Positions 50,501-61,500 of a DNA stretch of 64,000 nucleotides are shown here, piece by piece. The stretch's first letter is position 1. Each line of letters opens with the position of its first letter. The position numbers and the translations under genes are program-made. Location of the stretch: NCBI RefSeq assembly GCF_905147365.1, contig NC_056428.1:19312001-19376000 (forward strand), written 5' to 3'. The notes below the pieces were generated by a model. That model ran no database searches and had not been told where the DNA came from. It saw only the letters and a list, made by a program, of their open reading frames with translations. This stretch comes from Aricia agestis (taxonomy: Eukaryota > Arthropoda > Insecta > Lepidoptera > Lycaenidae).

Positions 50501-53107
50501 TATCCATAGAGTAAAACGGGACATTACTTGGAATCTATGCGTGCCGTTACATCACATATTTCTGTGTCAATGTCTCGACCTCTAAAACTTCTTGTATTAT
50601 GCCGATAATAACCGAAACTCTTACATAGCTCGGTTTCCAAGATTTTTGACAAGACTTCTTTATTCACAAGCACTTTGACTTTGATTTGAGTGCTAACTTC
50701 AATACCAATAAACAACTCTATTAAATATATAAACTCGGAACTCCTGACAAAAATGTCAAAAACCGGACGTAAAAACTTTAAATAAACTCCGTAACGGAGT
50801 TTATAAGGCGTCGATACTAGTTTAATACAAACGCTAAACTTAAGTCTTCTATCCCAGGTATCTACGGCGTTCTCTTCCGGCGCACAAAGGAAGCGGCCTT
50901 CTCGAATTTCCGTCTCTGGGAGAGCGCTGGTTTCGTGGTAGCATATGCGTACTCCACGCACCTCTGTGCACGCATGAAGCTCTATGTCATGATGGTGGTG
51001 CTCATAGTTGGCTTCGCTGGGTACCTCATCGTTGAGCTACTGCATATGAGAAAGGTGAGTTTCAACTTATAAGTCTTTCCACGAATGAAAGGATGGATCA
51101 AGTATCCGTCCATTCTTGCTAATGTTATACGAAAGTGTGACTGTGTCTACCTATTTACAATTAAATGGCTGAACGGATTTCGACGGATACTTTGAGAGAC
51201 GGGAATGGAGATAATATAGTATTGTTTCGCAAAAATGTACGATTGCGCAACAGAGTTGGGGTCGTCTCGAGAAATTAGGTATGTGGGATTTTTAATGCGG
51301 CACGGTTGCCAATGAATTTACAATATTTTCTGATGGTAACTACTTTTCCGGAGTCTTTAAAAACCAAAATTGCATATTCAATCAATTACATTTATTTTAC
51401 TTCGGAGTTTCTGTAAATTATTCTTATTCCGAGTTATGTCAAAAGCAATAAGGGCCGCGCCACACCGGAATAACAGCGGCGCGGCGCGGCCTGCACTTTC
51501 AGTGTCATATGATTTTAAACTTTATCTTTATTATTGTAGTTAATGGAATATAGTGTCGCTTGAGAAATCGCGGCTGCCAGCGGCACCAGCGGCTACGGCC
51601 CGAGAGCGGCCACGGGCGGCCGCTGACTTCTCAAGCAATACTATGTATTACAATAATGAAGATAAAGTTTAAAATCATATGACACTGAAAGTGCTCGCCG
51701 CGCCGCTGCCATTCCAGTATAGCGCAGCCCTAAAGGTTCTCTCAGAAATAAAATAAATCTGAATTGTAGTCTCACGTTATAAACAAAATTCGTGTTCACA
51801 AAAACTAGAGATTTTATCACCAAGCCTCTAGCAAAAAGGACTTGGGTTTTACTTATTTTTTGTTTATTGAATGGCAAAAAACACCGTTGTATAGCTATTT
51901 TATTGAATCACAGGGCAATGCCCCTCGTAGAAGCAATAGTTCTATCATATTACAACTAGATTACATTAATTGATATCGGCAGAAATAAAATAACGGCAAA
52001 TGACAATATGAGAGATTTTCGTATCTTTTGTGAACACGGAAAATAAAATATAAGTATAAGAGATTTTATGATATTCAAAATTGAACATCATTTATACACA
52101 AAAGAAAATAAACTCTAATGCGAGGCTTCATAATTTCAGCTACTCTGGAATTTCGTTAATTGCATTGATACTGTGGCAGATACTATCTTTTGATTCTATT
52201 TTCTGACGCTGCACGCTGGATCAGTACTGTATCAATATTCAATGTAAACAAGTCCACCGTCCATGTAACATGTCAACATTTTTACTTGCATTCGATAATT
52301 TCGGGATTTGTCAAAAGGAATCGACAAGTGGCATAAATTTTCAATAGGATTTCTGATTTCAAACTTCGAAAACGAATATGACGAGAGCATCTTAGCTTTT
52401 TCGTTAAGCCAGCGAGCATTCAACATCATCTACTATACAGTGTACTTTAGGAGGGTAGGCAACAGGCGGACCGCGGTCCGTATGCGGACCGCGAAAGGTC
52501 GAATCTCGGACCGCGAAATATTGTAATGTATTTTATGCCAAGTACCAATTAATACATAGATAAAGTATACGTAATATTTTTATTAATTAAAATAATATTT
52601 TTAAGCTACAAAAGACAAGTGTGTTTTTTTCTGAACCTCGTTAAAAGTTTCCCACAGTATCCGGACCTCACCTAAAATTACTTGCCGACCCCTGCTTTTG
52701 GATGTGTATGTGTTCCTTATATAAAGTTCGCTGTGATAGTAGCAGCGCTGAAATAGCTTTTTTTGTGATTTATATGGACACATTTATGATGCTGGGGCGC
52801 TTGCCCTTACAAATAATAAAAAAAATGCTCTTGCAGCGCTGCTACTTTCACAGTGAACTTTATAATAATATAAGGAACACATACACATACTAATGTATTG
52901 TCACTTGTTTTGTTACACCTTATAAATAAATGCAACTAAATAACTTTTTTGCAACTAACTACCTAACTTTCTGTTTCTTTCTAGACCCGCCGACTGAAAG
53001 CCATCGCCGAAAACCCTGTAGCGGCCGCCGAAGCCGCCAAACAACCGCCAGAAGAAGACGACGAGAAAGACGAAATCGACGACGACATAATCATCACCCA
53101 CCTGTAG
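47560..53107 (+). CDS. UNC93-like major-facilitator membrane protein, six exons
   Basis: The coding parts 47560-48223, 48436-48652, 48964-49129, 49745-50012, 50858-51054 and 52985-53107 are bounded by GT-AG sites. They join in frame to 1,635 nt, giving 544 aa plus TAG. The start is the first in-frame ATG after the 47540 acceptor (MTATHGGGED). The hydrophilic N-terminus (1-75) has a Pro/Glu-rich patch (PPPLPTTEED, 41-50). Membrane segments follow at about 72-92, 108-126, 132-150, 155-175 and 200-218. A loop carries an N-S-S glycosylation site (235-237), and further helices lie at about 271-289, 328-345, 355-440 and 480-500. The C-terminal tail is acidic (EEDDEKDEIDDD). GAAPMWTSKATYLTQ and WQTAELWGNLISS are typical of the UNC93 family, and the length fits the insect protein. 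Known roles: UNC-93 modulates a two-pore K+ channel in worms; UNC93B1 escorts Toll-like receptors in mammals. The role here is inferred only. Introns are 212, 311, 615, 845 and 1,930 bp. Confidence 0.93.
49634..49715 (+). mobile_element. Truncated retroposon in intron 3 with 14-bp duplication
   Basis: An 82-bp insert ends in an AAATAAAATAAAATA-type tail. It is flanked by the 14-mer AAACCTAACAAATC at 49620-49633 and 49716-49729. The tail and duplication indicate LINE-type integration. The right duplicate ends 15 bp before exon 4 and contains CTAAC, a good branch-point motif. Confidence 0.85.
51451..51731. mobile_element. 281-bp foldback MITE in intron 5
   Basis: Arms start AGGGCCGCGCCACACCGGAA and, on the minus strand, AGGGCTGCGCTATACTGGAA. 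Both run through CACTTTCAGTGTCATATGAT and a TTTAAACTTTATCTTTATTA segment to a GCGGCC-rich centre. It appears to be the longer parent form of the 75-bp hairpins at 16.2 and 35.3 kb. Frame 51641-51877 is its by-product. Confidence 0.85.
52699..52924. mobile_element. TA-type foldback MITE near the end of intron 5
   Basis: The GGATGTGTATGTGTTCCTTA arm on the left lacks the outer GTGTAAC end. The right end is TTTTGTTACACCTTATA. Inner arms read GTAGCAGCGCTG and CAGCGCTGCTACTTTCACAG. It ends 60 bp before exon 6. Confidence 0.78.
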
Positions 53108-53157
53108 AGTGTCCGCTAGCACGCCATTCGCACGACGAGGAACGGAACCTCTACACC

Positions 53158-53264
53158 TGTAGGCTTAGCATAACAACGTAGAAACGGGAAAGAATGGACA
53201 TTTCACTTTGTCTATTCTTCCGTAGAAAGAAAGCGCTTTTATGGTGACCATGGTAAGCCTGCTG
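53158..53264. mobile_element. GCTTAGCAT-ended MITE in the 3' UTR
   Basis: It starts 50 bp after the UNC93-like stop codon with TAGGCTTAGCATAACAAC and ends ATGGTGACCATGGTAAGCCT. It contains GAAACGGGAAAGAATGGACA and TATTCTTCCGTA. An inverted relative lies at 57720-57852 and another member at 54568-54695. Confidence 0.75.
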
Positions 53265-53657
53265 GGCCATGATGGACGATCACACGCCAAGATTGCCGGC
53301 GCACGCCCGACGAGCGTACACGTTCGCTGTCCGACTCGAAAAAGTTGGAGGTTATTTCATCATGGCCTTACGTGTAGAGGTTGTATGTACACGAGAGAGA
53401 ATCATTTATGTAAACAACGCTCTATCAATACTTAATTGAGAGATTTGTCATTTAACTGATGACGAATCGAAGTTTGAAATCAATAGATAGCAAGGCTCTA
53501 CTGTGTTTACATTTTTCATTCTGTCTCATGAACACAAGTAGATAAAGTATACGATAACGAAGTTAGAAAATTTTGGTTGAGAATAGCTAATTCAGAGTTC
53601 CATTTTGGATATATTTGGACTGGCCCATAGCATCACAGATTGGTAAGGCTTTAAGAG

Positions 53658-53823
53658 CAGTGACGGATTAGTCCTTAATCAAATTAAGCAATTGCCTAGG
53701 GCATCACGTCTGAGGGGGCACCAGAAGAGTAAAGGTCCAAAGACCGATTCTAGTTGAGATAAGGATAGGGGGGCCCACAAGCATGGATTGCTTAGGGCAT
53801 CAAGTAGTCTTAATCCGTCACTA
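53658..53823. mobile_element. hAT-type MITE with TTTAAGAG duplication
   Basis: The ends are CAGTGACGGATTAGTCCTTA and, on the minus strand, TAGTGACGGATTAAGACTAC. The octamer TTTAAGAG flanks both sides (53650-53657 and 53824-53831). 166 bp, non-coding. Confidence 0.87.
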
Positions 53824-53915
53824 TTTAAGAGCACAATCAACTGGGCAAGAGGTGCTCATTGGAGCGAACAACTAAGCAGCGTTTTATTATTTGGCCATAA
53901 TCCACATAGTATAGG

Positions 53916-54169
53916 TACTGGGTGTAACAAAACTAAGTGATAATACTTTAGGGTGTGTATCTGTCCCTTATATAGAATTCACTGTGAAAGTAGCAGCGCT
54001 GGACGACCAAATTTTGTTATTTGTATGGGCAAGCTGCGCATAATGAACTTTTCCATACCAAGGTGAAAAAAGTTACTCTTTCAGAGCAGCTACTTTCACA
54101 GCGAACTTTATATACGAGACCCATACATACCCTAAAGTATTATCATTTAGTTTAGTTACACCTTGCATA
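53916..54169. mobile_element. TA-type foldback MITE
   Basis: The ends are TACTGGGTGTAACAAAACTA and TTTAGTTACACCTTGCATA. Inverted arms include ATTCACTGTGAAAGTAGCAG and its complement. It lies 0.8 kb after the UNC93-like stop codon. Confidence 0.82.
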
Positions 54170-54493
54170 TCCAACATTTTTTACTTCCTGAACTTTTTCT
54201 AAGCACCGCGCTTAGCGTAGCACGGAGCTTTCTATGACTATGATATTATTTTAATTAGTGCTTTCTGTTCTTTCATCTAGGTATGTACTATATATTATGT
54301 TTTTTTTAAATATATACTAAAATTCAAATACAGGGGACTAACGACGACTACATACGATCAGTAGACGTGTTTCTGTGTTTATATTTTAACTAAAAGGTCT
54401 GGTGTAATTCTATGGCAACTTCGAAAACTGACACACCATGTACAGTTTCGGCGCTACGCGGGCGCCGTGCATTTTGCCTGTAGGCTGTAGGCC

Positions 54494-54499
54494 AATAAA
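54494..54499 (+). terminator. Candidate poly-A signal (AATAAA)
   Basis: AATAAA in GGCCAATAAACATCGG, 1.4 kb after the UNC93-like stop codon. It is one of several possible cleavage sites, and I cannot choose between them from sequence alone. Confidence 0.3.
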
Positions 54500-54567
54500 C
54501 ATCGGTAGTTTAGTACGTGATTTACGAGTACAAACAATTGTTTACGAAGAATAGGACGTTCAAATTT

Positions 54568-54695
54568 CAGCACGCTTAGCATGGCCAGAAAGGGTTTGTT
54601 TGACAGTAGATAAAGTGACAGATAGACAAAGAAAACTGACAGTTTGTGGTGTCAGTTTTCTAATTCGCATCCTCTGTGGCCATGCTACCCTGCTG
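54568..54695. mobile_element. GCTTAGCAT-ended MITE, second member
   Basis: The ends are CAGCACGCTTAGCATGGCCA and, on the minus strand, CAGCAGGGTAGCATGGCCAC. The inside has GAAAACTGACAG and CTGTCAGTTTTC-like complementary arms. Confidence 0.7.
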
Positions 54696-56567
54696 GTATC
54701 ACATTTTGTCGAGGCGAAAGCCTCATAAGTGATTTAGATTATGCTATGTTAAGGCTATATTTTGTAAGTCGATCGACTTTCGAACCAGTATTTATTACAT
54801 ATATTTAACGCTTTAATAAATGAACTAGAATGTCACCTGTGTTTGCACTTCGCCTTTGTGTTATTTGTCGCTTTGTCTGAGCGAATTACCGTAATTGTTC
54901 TAGTAACAATAGAAAATTGATTTCACAGGAAACTTTTTATGTTATAGATCTTTTGAACAATTGTCTTATTGGTTGTATCGTGTAGTTGACAGCTATAGTT
55001 GAAATATGTTATGTTTAAAGCCGAATTATATCGTATAGTTAAATTATATTTATTGTGTACTTGCAGCGTACTATGGGCTTGGAGGTGGCAGCTTATCTGT
55101 CACAAGTTCGACATATTTTGTACGTGTAGGATTGCGTAATGTGTTGGGATACGATATATTTTGGAATATAGCAGCATAATATGATGGTAGCAACCAATAG
55201 CAACGCTGTCGGGTGCAGCGACGCGTAAGTGACGAATAAAATCACTGACGTGTAACGCATTTCAAAAAAGTCGTATCCTAGTAGCATTTGGATCAGATAA
55301 GAAGCATCGAGCTATGTATAACGCACAAATATAATCGTTTCACACTATAAATAATATACAGTAATATCTTATCTCTGGTCGGGATTGAGCGCACGCATGC
55401 ATAGACTAGTGGCGTCAGATAACTTATGAGTGTTCAGTGCAGACTCGCGCACGCGCGGTTATAACTTTGTGTGTCGCTTTTTGTTTTTTTTTTTGCCTTG
55501 CGAATTTGTTTTCAAGGACTTGAATGTGCTACTGTATATATTTATCCTGTGGTAGACATACTAAGCTCATAGTAAGCGCTCAGTGATATCTTTATTTGTT
55601 AACAATAAATCTCGTTATCGTTTATCATGTCGCAGACATCATTTTATAAATGACCGATTAATGGTGATAACATTTGGAACAACAATTTAATGTGATAACG
55701 ATCGAATTAAATACAAAGCGTGTCTATATAATATTATGTACATAACAATCGAAATTATTGTATTATGGAGTTGACAAAAGTGAAAAGTGAAGAAACAAAC
55801 TTTTCCTGCAACACAAAATTATAAGAGCATTTTATAAATCTATCATTACTCTTCTCTTTTACATATATCTGTATATATGTACAGTAGAGGCACGTCTCTT
55901 CACTTGTTATTTACCATATTTATTTACATGTTATTTTGTGTGCTTAGTACATAATTTTATAACGCCATAGACCAGTATTGTGAGAAGTAATCCTACCTGC
56001 ACTAGGATGTATATCTTTTAGTTAAGGGTTTTGAATACTGCAGTTAATTTATCTTGTTATTAGTTTGTTTTGTGTAAGAAATTATTTTGTGTAATTCGAA
56101 TTTCGAACTGCCTTGACATGAGTGAAGTAGCCGCGAGTAGGGACTCGACTAGACTTCACTCATGACATAACGTTCGTGAGCGTAAAGGTAACTAAACCAC
56201 GTGATAATTATTTAAATGTAAAGATGAACGTAATAGTTTAAGAGCTAGCAATTCGCAAAAGGTATGTAAAGTGTAGCCGAATTTGTTATTGCTAGCTCTT
56301 ACGCTAATTGTACTATATTGCAATATATTGCTAAATATAAGGCTATCTATCTGTAATACGTTTGTTTTGATGTAATCTTAAAGTTATAATTAGAATAAGT
56401 AGAGATAATTGAATACTTATAATATAATATGATAAATAAATTATATTAAAACTAAACTTGTTTTTTTATTTCTTCGTTTTGTAAGTATTTAGTCTAATTT
56501 ACCTATTAATACATGCTACAATCTTACTCTCAACAAAGCTTTGCGAAAATTTTAGGAAAAAGTCATT
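54696..56567. other. 3' flank of the UNC93-like gene, possible long 3' UTR
   Basis: This 1.9 kb is unusually free of recognisable repeats compared with its surroundings. Its AATAAA motifs at 54815-54820 and 56435-56440 are each followed by T/G-rich sequence (CCTGTGTTTG and TTGTTTTTTTATTT). That would fit an extended 3' UTR ending near 56.45 kb, but this is an inference. No coding frame was seen. Confidence 0.4.
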
Positions 56568-56736
56568 ACACATTAGGATGTGTGTAAGAGCATTTTTTGT
56601 GATTTGTATGGACGGGCGGCCGAGCTACATGAATTTTCCCAGATAAAAAAAAACGTTACTGTTTCAGCGCTTGTATTTTTACAGCGAACTCGATATAGAG
56701 TACACACTATAGTATTATCACTTTGTTTTGTAACAT
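56568..56736. mobile_element. TA-type MITE, decayed copy
   Basis: It keeps TTTCAGCGCTTGTATTTTTA, TAGTATTATCACTTTGTTTT and TGTAACATTA but has lost much of the left arm. Confidence 0.6.
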
Positions 56737-56876
56737 TATGAATAATACCGAATTCAATTTGTATCTGCTATTTTCATAAACACAATTTTTAAATCGCAAT
56801 GGAGATAATAATATGACAGATGATGTATATATATAATAAATTGACAAAGCCGAGCATTTGTAGCAGGTACATAATA

Positions 56877-57043
56877 GTGGGTGTGTCGTGCCCGTGGCTT
56901 CGTCTTGGGTGGCGAGAGGAGCGTCGCAGAGTTTTAGTGGGTAGGGTCGCGGCACATACCATCTTCGCCGCGACGAGCCCCACATATCCGCAGCGGGAGT
57001 CCCCATCCCCTGCGTCGAATGCGTTAATGCATTTCTCTGCGTG

Positions 57044-57072
<29 letters not shown>
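56877..57072 (+). mobile_element. 5'-truncated retroposon with poly-A and 11-bp duplication
   Basis: The GC-rich insert (TTTTAGTGGGTAGGGTCGCG ... CCACATATCCGCAGCGGGAG) ends in about 30 A residues. It is flanked by GGTACATAATA at 56866-56876 and 57073-57083. The 'GTTTTAGTGGGTA..CCCACATA.CCGCAG' tail resembles R1-like non-LTR elements of Lepidoptera (inference). Confidence 0.85.
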
Positions 57073-57074
<2 letters not shown>

Positions 57075-57173
57075 TACATAATATAAAATATTAATCAATT
57101 TCCGTGCGTCACTGCAAATGACGTTCAGTCTCTTTGACTACAATATTTGGCAATGTTGAAGTTCTCGTGATAA

Positions 57174-57184
57174 GGGACTTCCCC
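57174..57184. promoter_or_regulatory. Candidate NF-kappaB (Rel) binding site
   Basis: GGGACTTCCCC fits the classical GGGRNWYYCC consensus exactly. It lies 1,394 bp upstream of the PGRP start codon. Rel factors of the Toll and IMD pathways control many insect PGRP genes, so the placement is suggestive. A single 10-bp match in 64 kb can also arise by chance. Confidence 0.4.
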
Positions 57185-57250
57185 GAACGTATCTAAAAAT
57201 AAACAATAATACGAAATGATCAGATTTCTAAAGATATTAATTATGTAGAG

Positions 57251-57320
57251 CAGTGTTTTTCAAACAATGGGTCGCGACTAGAGGGTCGCGAACCCTTTGT
57301 AGGGGGGTCACCAGTTGGAG
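57251..57320 (+). mobile_element. hAT terminus relic
   Basis: CAGTGTTTTTCAAACAATGG followed by GTCGCGAC and GGGTCGCGAACCC is a textbook hAT-type terminal sequence. No partner end was found nearby, so it is a truncated copy. Confidence 0.6.
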
Positions 57321-57719
57321 GAATGTAGAGTAAATCTATAGAGTCTACATGATAATATTATTATGATGTCTTTTATAACTCAGAATAAAGGCGTAGAGAT
57401 AGGAAGATGTATGGATGTATATTATATAGAGTTAGGGTTTACTGAATCGGTTTTGATGAAATTGGTGTATAAGAAAGATCACAGGCCAATTTAAGTAAGG
57501 ACGTCAATCAAGGACATTTTCCGAGTAGTAAGTATGAGTTTCTGTAGACGCCTGTAGTTATAGTAATCGCAATGATTACTACAGGATTCATGCGTTTTGT
57601 ACTGTTTTTACTCTGGAAAGCGATATGTTTTCGATCTACAAGTCTGAGACCGTCTCGATTTGATTCAATTTCGACCGATCTAGAGTAGATACACTCGAGT
57701 ATTCAAATAGAAATTTCCA
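57321..57719. other. Noncoding DNA
   Basis: A repeat relic at 57395-57480 (AGGAAGATGTATGGATGTAT ... GAATCGGTTTTGATGAAATT) resembles the piece at 58865-58990. Nothing else was recognised. Confidence 0.45.
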
Positions 57720-57852
57720 TCCTGCAGGCTTAGCATGGTCACCATAGAAAAATTGCTTTTTACGGAAGAATAGAGATCCGCCATTTTGTCACTAAAATCT
57801 GTCAATATGTCCATTCTTTCCCGTTTCTAATGTTGTTATGCTTAGCCTGCTG
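57720..57852. mobile_element. GCTTAGCAT-ended MITE, third member
   Basis: It starts CCTGCAGGCTTAGCATGGTC and ends TTGTTATGCTTAGCCTGCTG. It is the inverted relative of 53158-53264, sharing the GAAACGGGAAAGAATGGACA and TTCTTCCGTA complements, and keeps about 25 bp more in the middle. Confidence 0.78.
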
Positions 57853-58195
57853 ATACGCAAAATGTACGGTTTCCACGTCATTTTCTTTCAGAGCAGAGGC
57901 GTATTAACATAATTTAGTCCTACTTAAACATGTTCACAAACTGTTAAGCGATGATAAGAGGAAAGCTCGGTGTTATCACTTTTAGCTAATGGGGTAATTG
58001 GCTGATAGGTACCGTGTTTTATTGATTTATTAACAAATGTTTCTGATTAACACTTAAAATAAACGCATTACATACCCACGATCTAATTTTAAATGAAAGA
58101 AGGGTCATTTACACGAATATTTTTGATTACGACTTAAAGTGACAATACCAATGTAAGTCTACAATTAATTATCTAATGCAGCAATTTATGATAAC

Positions 58196-58222
58196 CATAG
58201 ACATAATATAATTATGTCTATG
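58196..58222. repeat. Perfect 12-bp-arm hairpin
   Basis: CATAGACATAAT, a 3-nt loop, then ATTATGTCTATG. It lies about 360 bp upstream of the PGRP start codon. Confidence 0.7.
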
Positions 58223-58577
58223 ATGATAACTATGAATAGGTATAAAGATGTTGTTTAACGTACCAAGACGATTTGCTGTGAAACATTTTTAGGAGTTACA
58301 ACTGTCTTTATCCAAGACTCTTTTTTAATACTCAACTGTTCCTTATTACTAGACTCTACTCCCAACTCTTTAAGCTAACACCTAACCTTAAATACTATAA
58401 TAGTATTTATTACCTTAAATAAAACTTTTTATTTTTTAAAACGGAAAACAAAGATAATACGACGGACGCAAAATATATCGCTATCATAATATTTGCGCAA
58501 ACAATGAAGTTAGTTGCATTTGCGGCGACGTCTCGCAAAGTCGTGCGAAGCGCGCGCGCGTGTTATGTGTATTAAAA

Positions 58578-61500
58578 ATGGCGACTAAAGATGTAGTTTT
58601 AAGTGCCCAGGGGCCCTTAGCACCCCAGGCACAGATGCCAAGTGTAGCGAACCTCAATATCAACAAGTCTTCAAGAGTCCAAATCGGTCCGAAATTCGTG
58701 ACGGTCACCCAAAATGTGCAAAACGCGGAGATGGTTAAAGGTGAGGCGTTATCCTCGTAATTAAATAAACAAATATAAGGAAGACAGAAATAAATCATGA
58801 ATAAATGAGTTTCAATGTGTCTGTATGAAATGATGTATCGATGAATGTTATGTTGTAGTTAAGGGAAGATGTATGGATGTTTAGATAGTGTAGTGTCTCT
58901 TCTTCTTCAAAAAAGCAAAAGCAAAAGCTTCTAAACAGATTTTGATAAAATTTAGCATGGTAGTGATTGTAAAATCTGGATTACAGGCCATTTAAAAGCA
59001 TCTTAACGATTTTGACAATATGCATAGAGTGGTTCTGCTTTGGGTTTTTAATGTTAGCGGTCTTGCAGGGAATCCTCTTTGTCAAAAAGATGTTTAAAGA
59101 GTCATAACATCTAACTATATCTTTACAAACAAGTAAAATAGGTTTAATAATATTTAGTAATACTTATTGGTAGATTTTAATTAATATCTATATCATTTTG
59201 ATAATATAGACATTTTGAACACCTAGCTTCAATTACCTAAGACATACCTAGTATTTACCTAAAACTAGCAATGAATAATGGTACAATAAATATAATTTGT
59301 CTCGGAACTTGTATCGTGTCTTGTTACTTCATGAGTTTGTGTCATCTAAATAAATACTTACTCATAAAGAGTAATAAAATTAACGCAAAGACAATGATAA
59401 TAAAGACAAGAAGGTTATGCTTACGAATAGGTACACAATCTTAAGTTATTTTAAACTAACATAGTCTCGATTATGAATCCAGGTAGATGAACACATCAGA
59501 TACAATTATTTTGATGATCGTTGTAGGTAATACCTTAATTAATTATTATTATTGATTGTTATGATAAACGAATTTCAGCGCAAATTTATCATGAGAGAGT
59601 GAAGAGGTTACAGATAGACAATGGCGTACCCAGGATTTCAGCTAGGGGGGGACTATTTTGCGCAGAGTAGAGAAGTTTAGGAAAATTGACGTTTATTTTA
59701 TTTTCTAGGGGGACAGCGACCCCCCCCCCCCCTCTGCCCCTACCTGGGAACGTACGCCCATGCAGACAGACAGACGTACCTACTTTCAAAAAGGACCAGC
59801 AGAGCAATAATAATATTATGTATATAAAATAATATAATTATTCTAAAAAAACCTACGAATAATAAAAAACAGATATCAAGTGGTTTTCCGCAACGAGTCA
59901 ACGGAAAACCCCATACAAAAGGTCAATCACAATATTATTACTACTCACTCAACTATCATACTTAGATTATACAAACAAAAATGATTGAATGTTTTCAATG
60001 CGGCGATGTCGAAGACTAGTTGGTATTATAGTTTAAATGACATTTACTGTAGCTACTTACAAAATACATAGATAAATTAATCACTGTGGTCTAGGGAATG
60101 CAATCTCATTCTCGCGGGATCTCGGCCTTTTTAGCAAGATTAATCTCGGACATTCTCGGACGAAAAAAAGGCGAGATCTCGCGAGTTTGACGAGAAAAAC
60201 GTCTTATTCGAAGCGCGGACTGACACAGACGGAGGTTCGATCACGGAATAAAAACAAAGAGGAGCTGAACTAAGCAACTGTGCACTGTGATTTACAACTA
60301 TATTATATATTATATTATAAAAAAAAGGAATTAAAATATCATTGGTTTGATGCATAAAAATCTATTGAAATAAAATTGTGAAAATTATTTTTTTCTTTCT
60401 AATACGTCTTATTAGTCAATGTTTATTACGTTTTACCTAATTTATTCAAATATTGTGATTATATTTGCAAAAAAAATCCACTAGATGCTAATCTCGCGAG
60501 ATCTCGAAATTGAGGAGGTCTCGCAGTATTGTTATTCATAAACTCGCGGGATCTTGCTTGAGCCCCAATCTCGCGAGATTTGCGTTCCCTACTGTGGTCC
60601 AGTAGCATAGAGTTTCACGGGTTTTATTCCTGCGTTAGAACACCAAAACATGTCTGCAGGCAGTGCAGGCTGAGAATAGCCACAGTAGAGGTGGTTAAGT
60701 TATGTTTTAGGACAACTCCACAAAATGACAGATTGACAGAGGAACTTCATTCTACCGTTGAAGGAAACTCAGAACCTCCAGGTTCTAAAAAGTTTCAGCA
60801 CGAGTGACGGCCAAGTATAAGTATTCCATACAAAGTACACGTATTTGTATGGACACCTTGCTCAGTGAAAATAGTAATAGTTTTTCCTACAAAATATCCT
60901 TTTTTGTTGCAGGTAAATGTCTATGTTTCGACTTGATATCGGGACACAGTTATGGCGGTCTCAGATGTGCCGTCGCGGTCTTCGTTTGCTGGTCTCTTAT
61001 AGTGGCCACTGGTCTTTCCGTCTACTTCATATACATAGTACTACCCAGCCAAAGAACGCGATTAGACTTAGGTACATATTTCTTTTTATTACGTATTTAT
61101 GCAAGCAATTTCTTCACACTGCTTTAGAAGTTCTGCTCAGCGAAATATTGATAACAAACTTGTGTATGAGCTGTGTACAAAAACGAAAAAGTAAAAGCAA
61201 ACAAACGTAATTTAAAGAGTTGTGAAAAAGCAAATTGAGTTCAAACTATTTTTGAGTTCAATTCAATCTGCAATATTATAAGGTACATATTCATGTAGCT
61301 ATCAATATTATCATAAGTCAATCAATTTTATATTGAAATAGAATCGCGCAAGCTATACCTAATACTCAACTAACGAAATTGCGTTCGGCCTATTAAAATA
61401 GAACTGTTTGGCTTAAGGTGTGCAAGCGGACTGGTACCTTCGGCGGCAGGACTGGCAGGCGATGCCGGCCTATGACGTGGAATACCTCAATACGCCCGTC

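Noticed and set aside
50524..50961. 145-codon minus-strand frame
   Set aside because: It is antisense to exon 5 of the UNC93-like gene and the adjoining intron, so it is a shadow of the real exon.
59621..59762. Palindromic ATGGCGTACCCAGG repeat
   Set aside because: The ends (TGGCGTACCCAGGATTT and, on the minus strand, TGGGCGTACGTTCCCAGG) look like an old dispersed repeat, but arms are too diverged and no target duplication was found, so I did not list it as an element.
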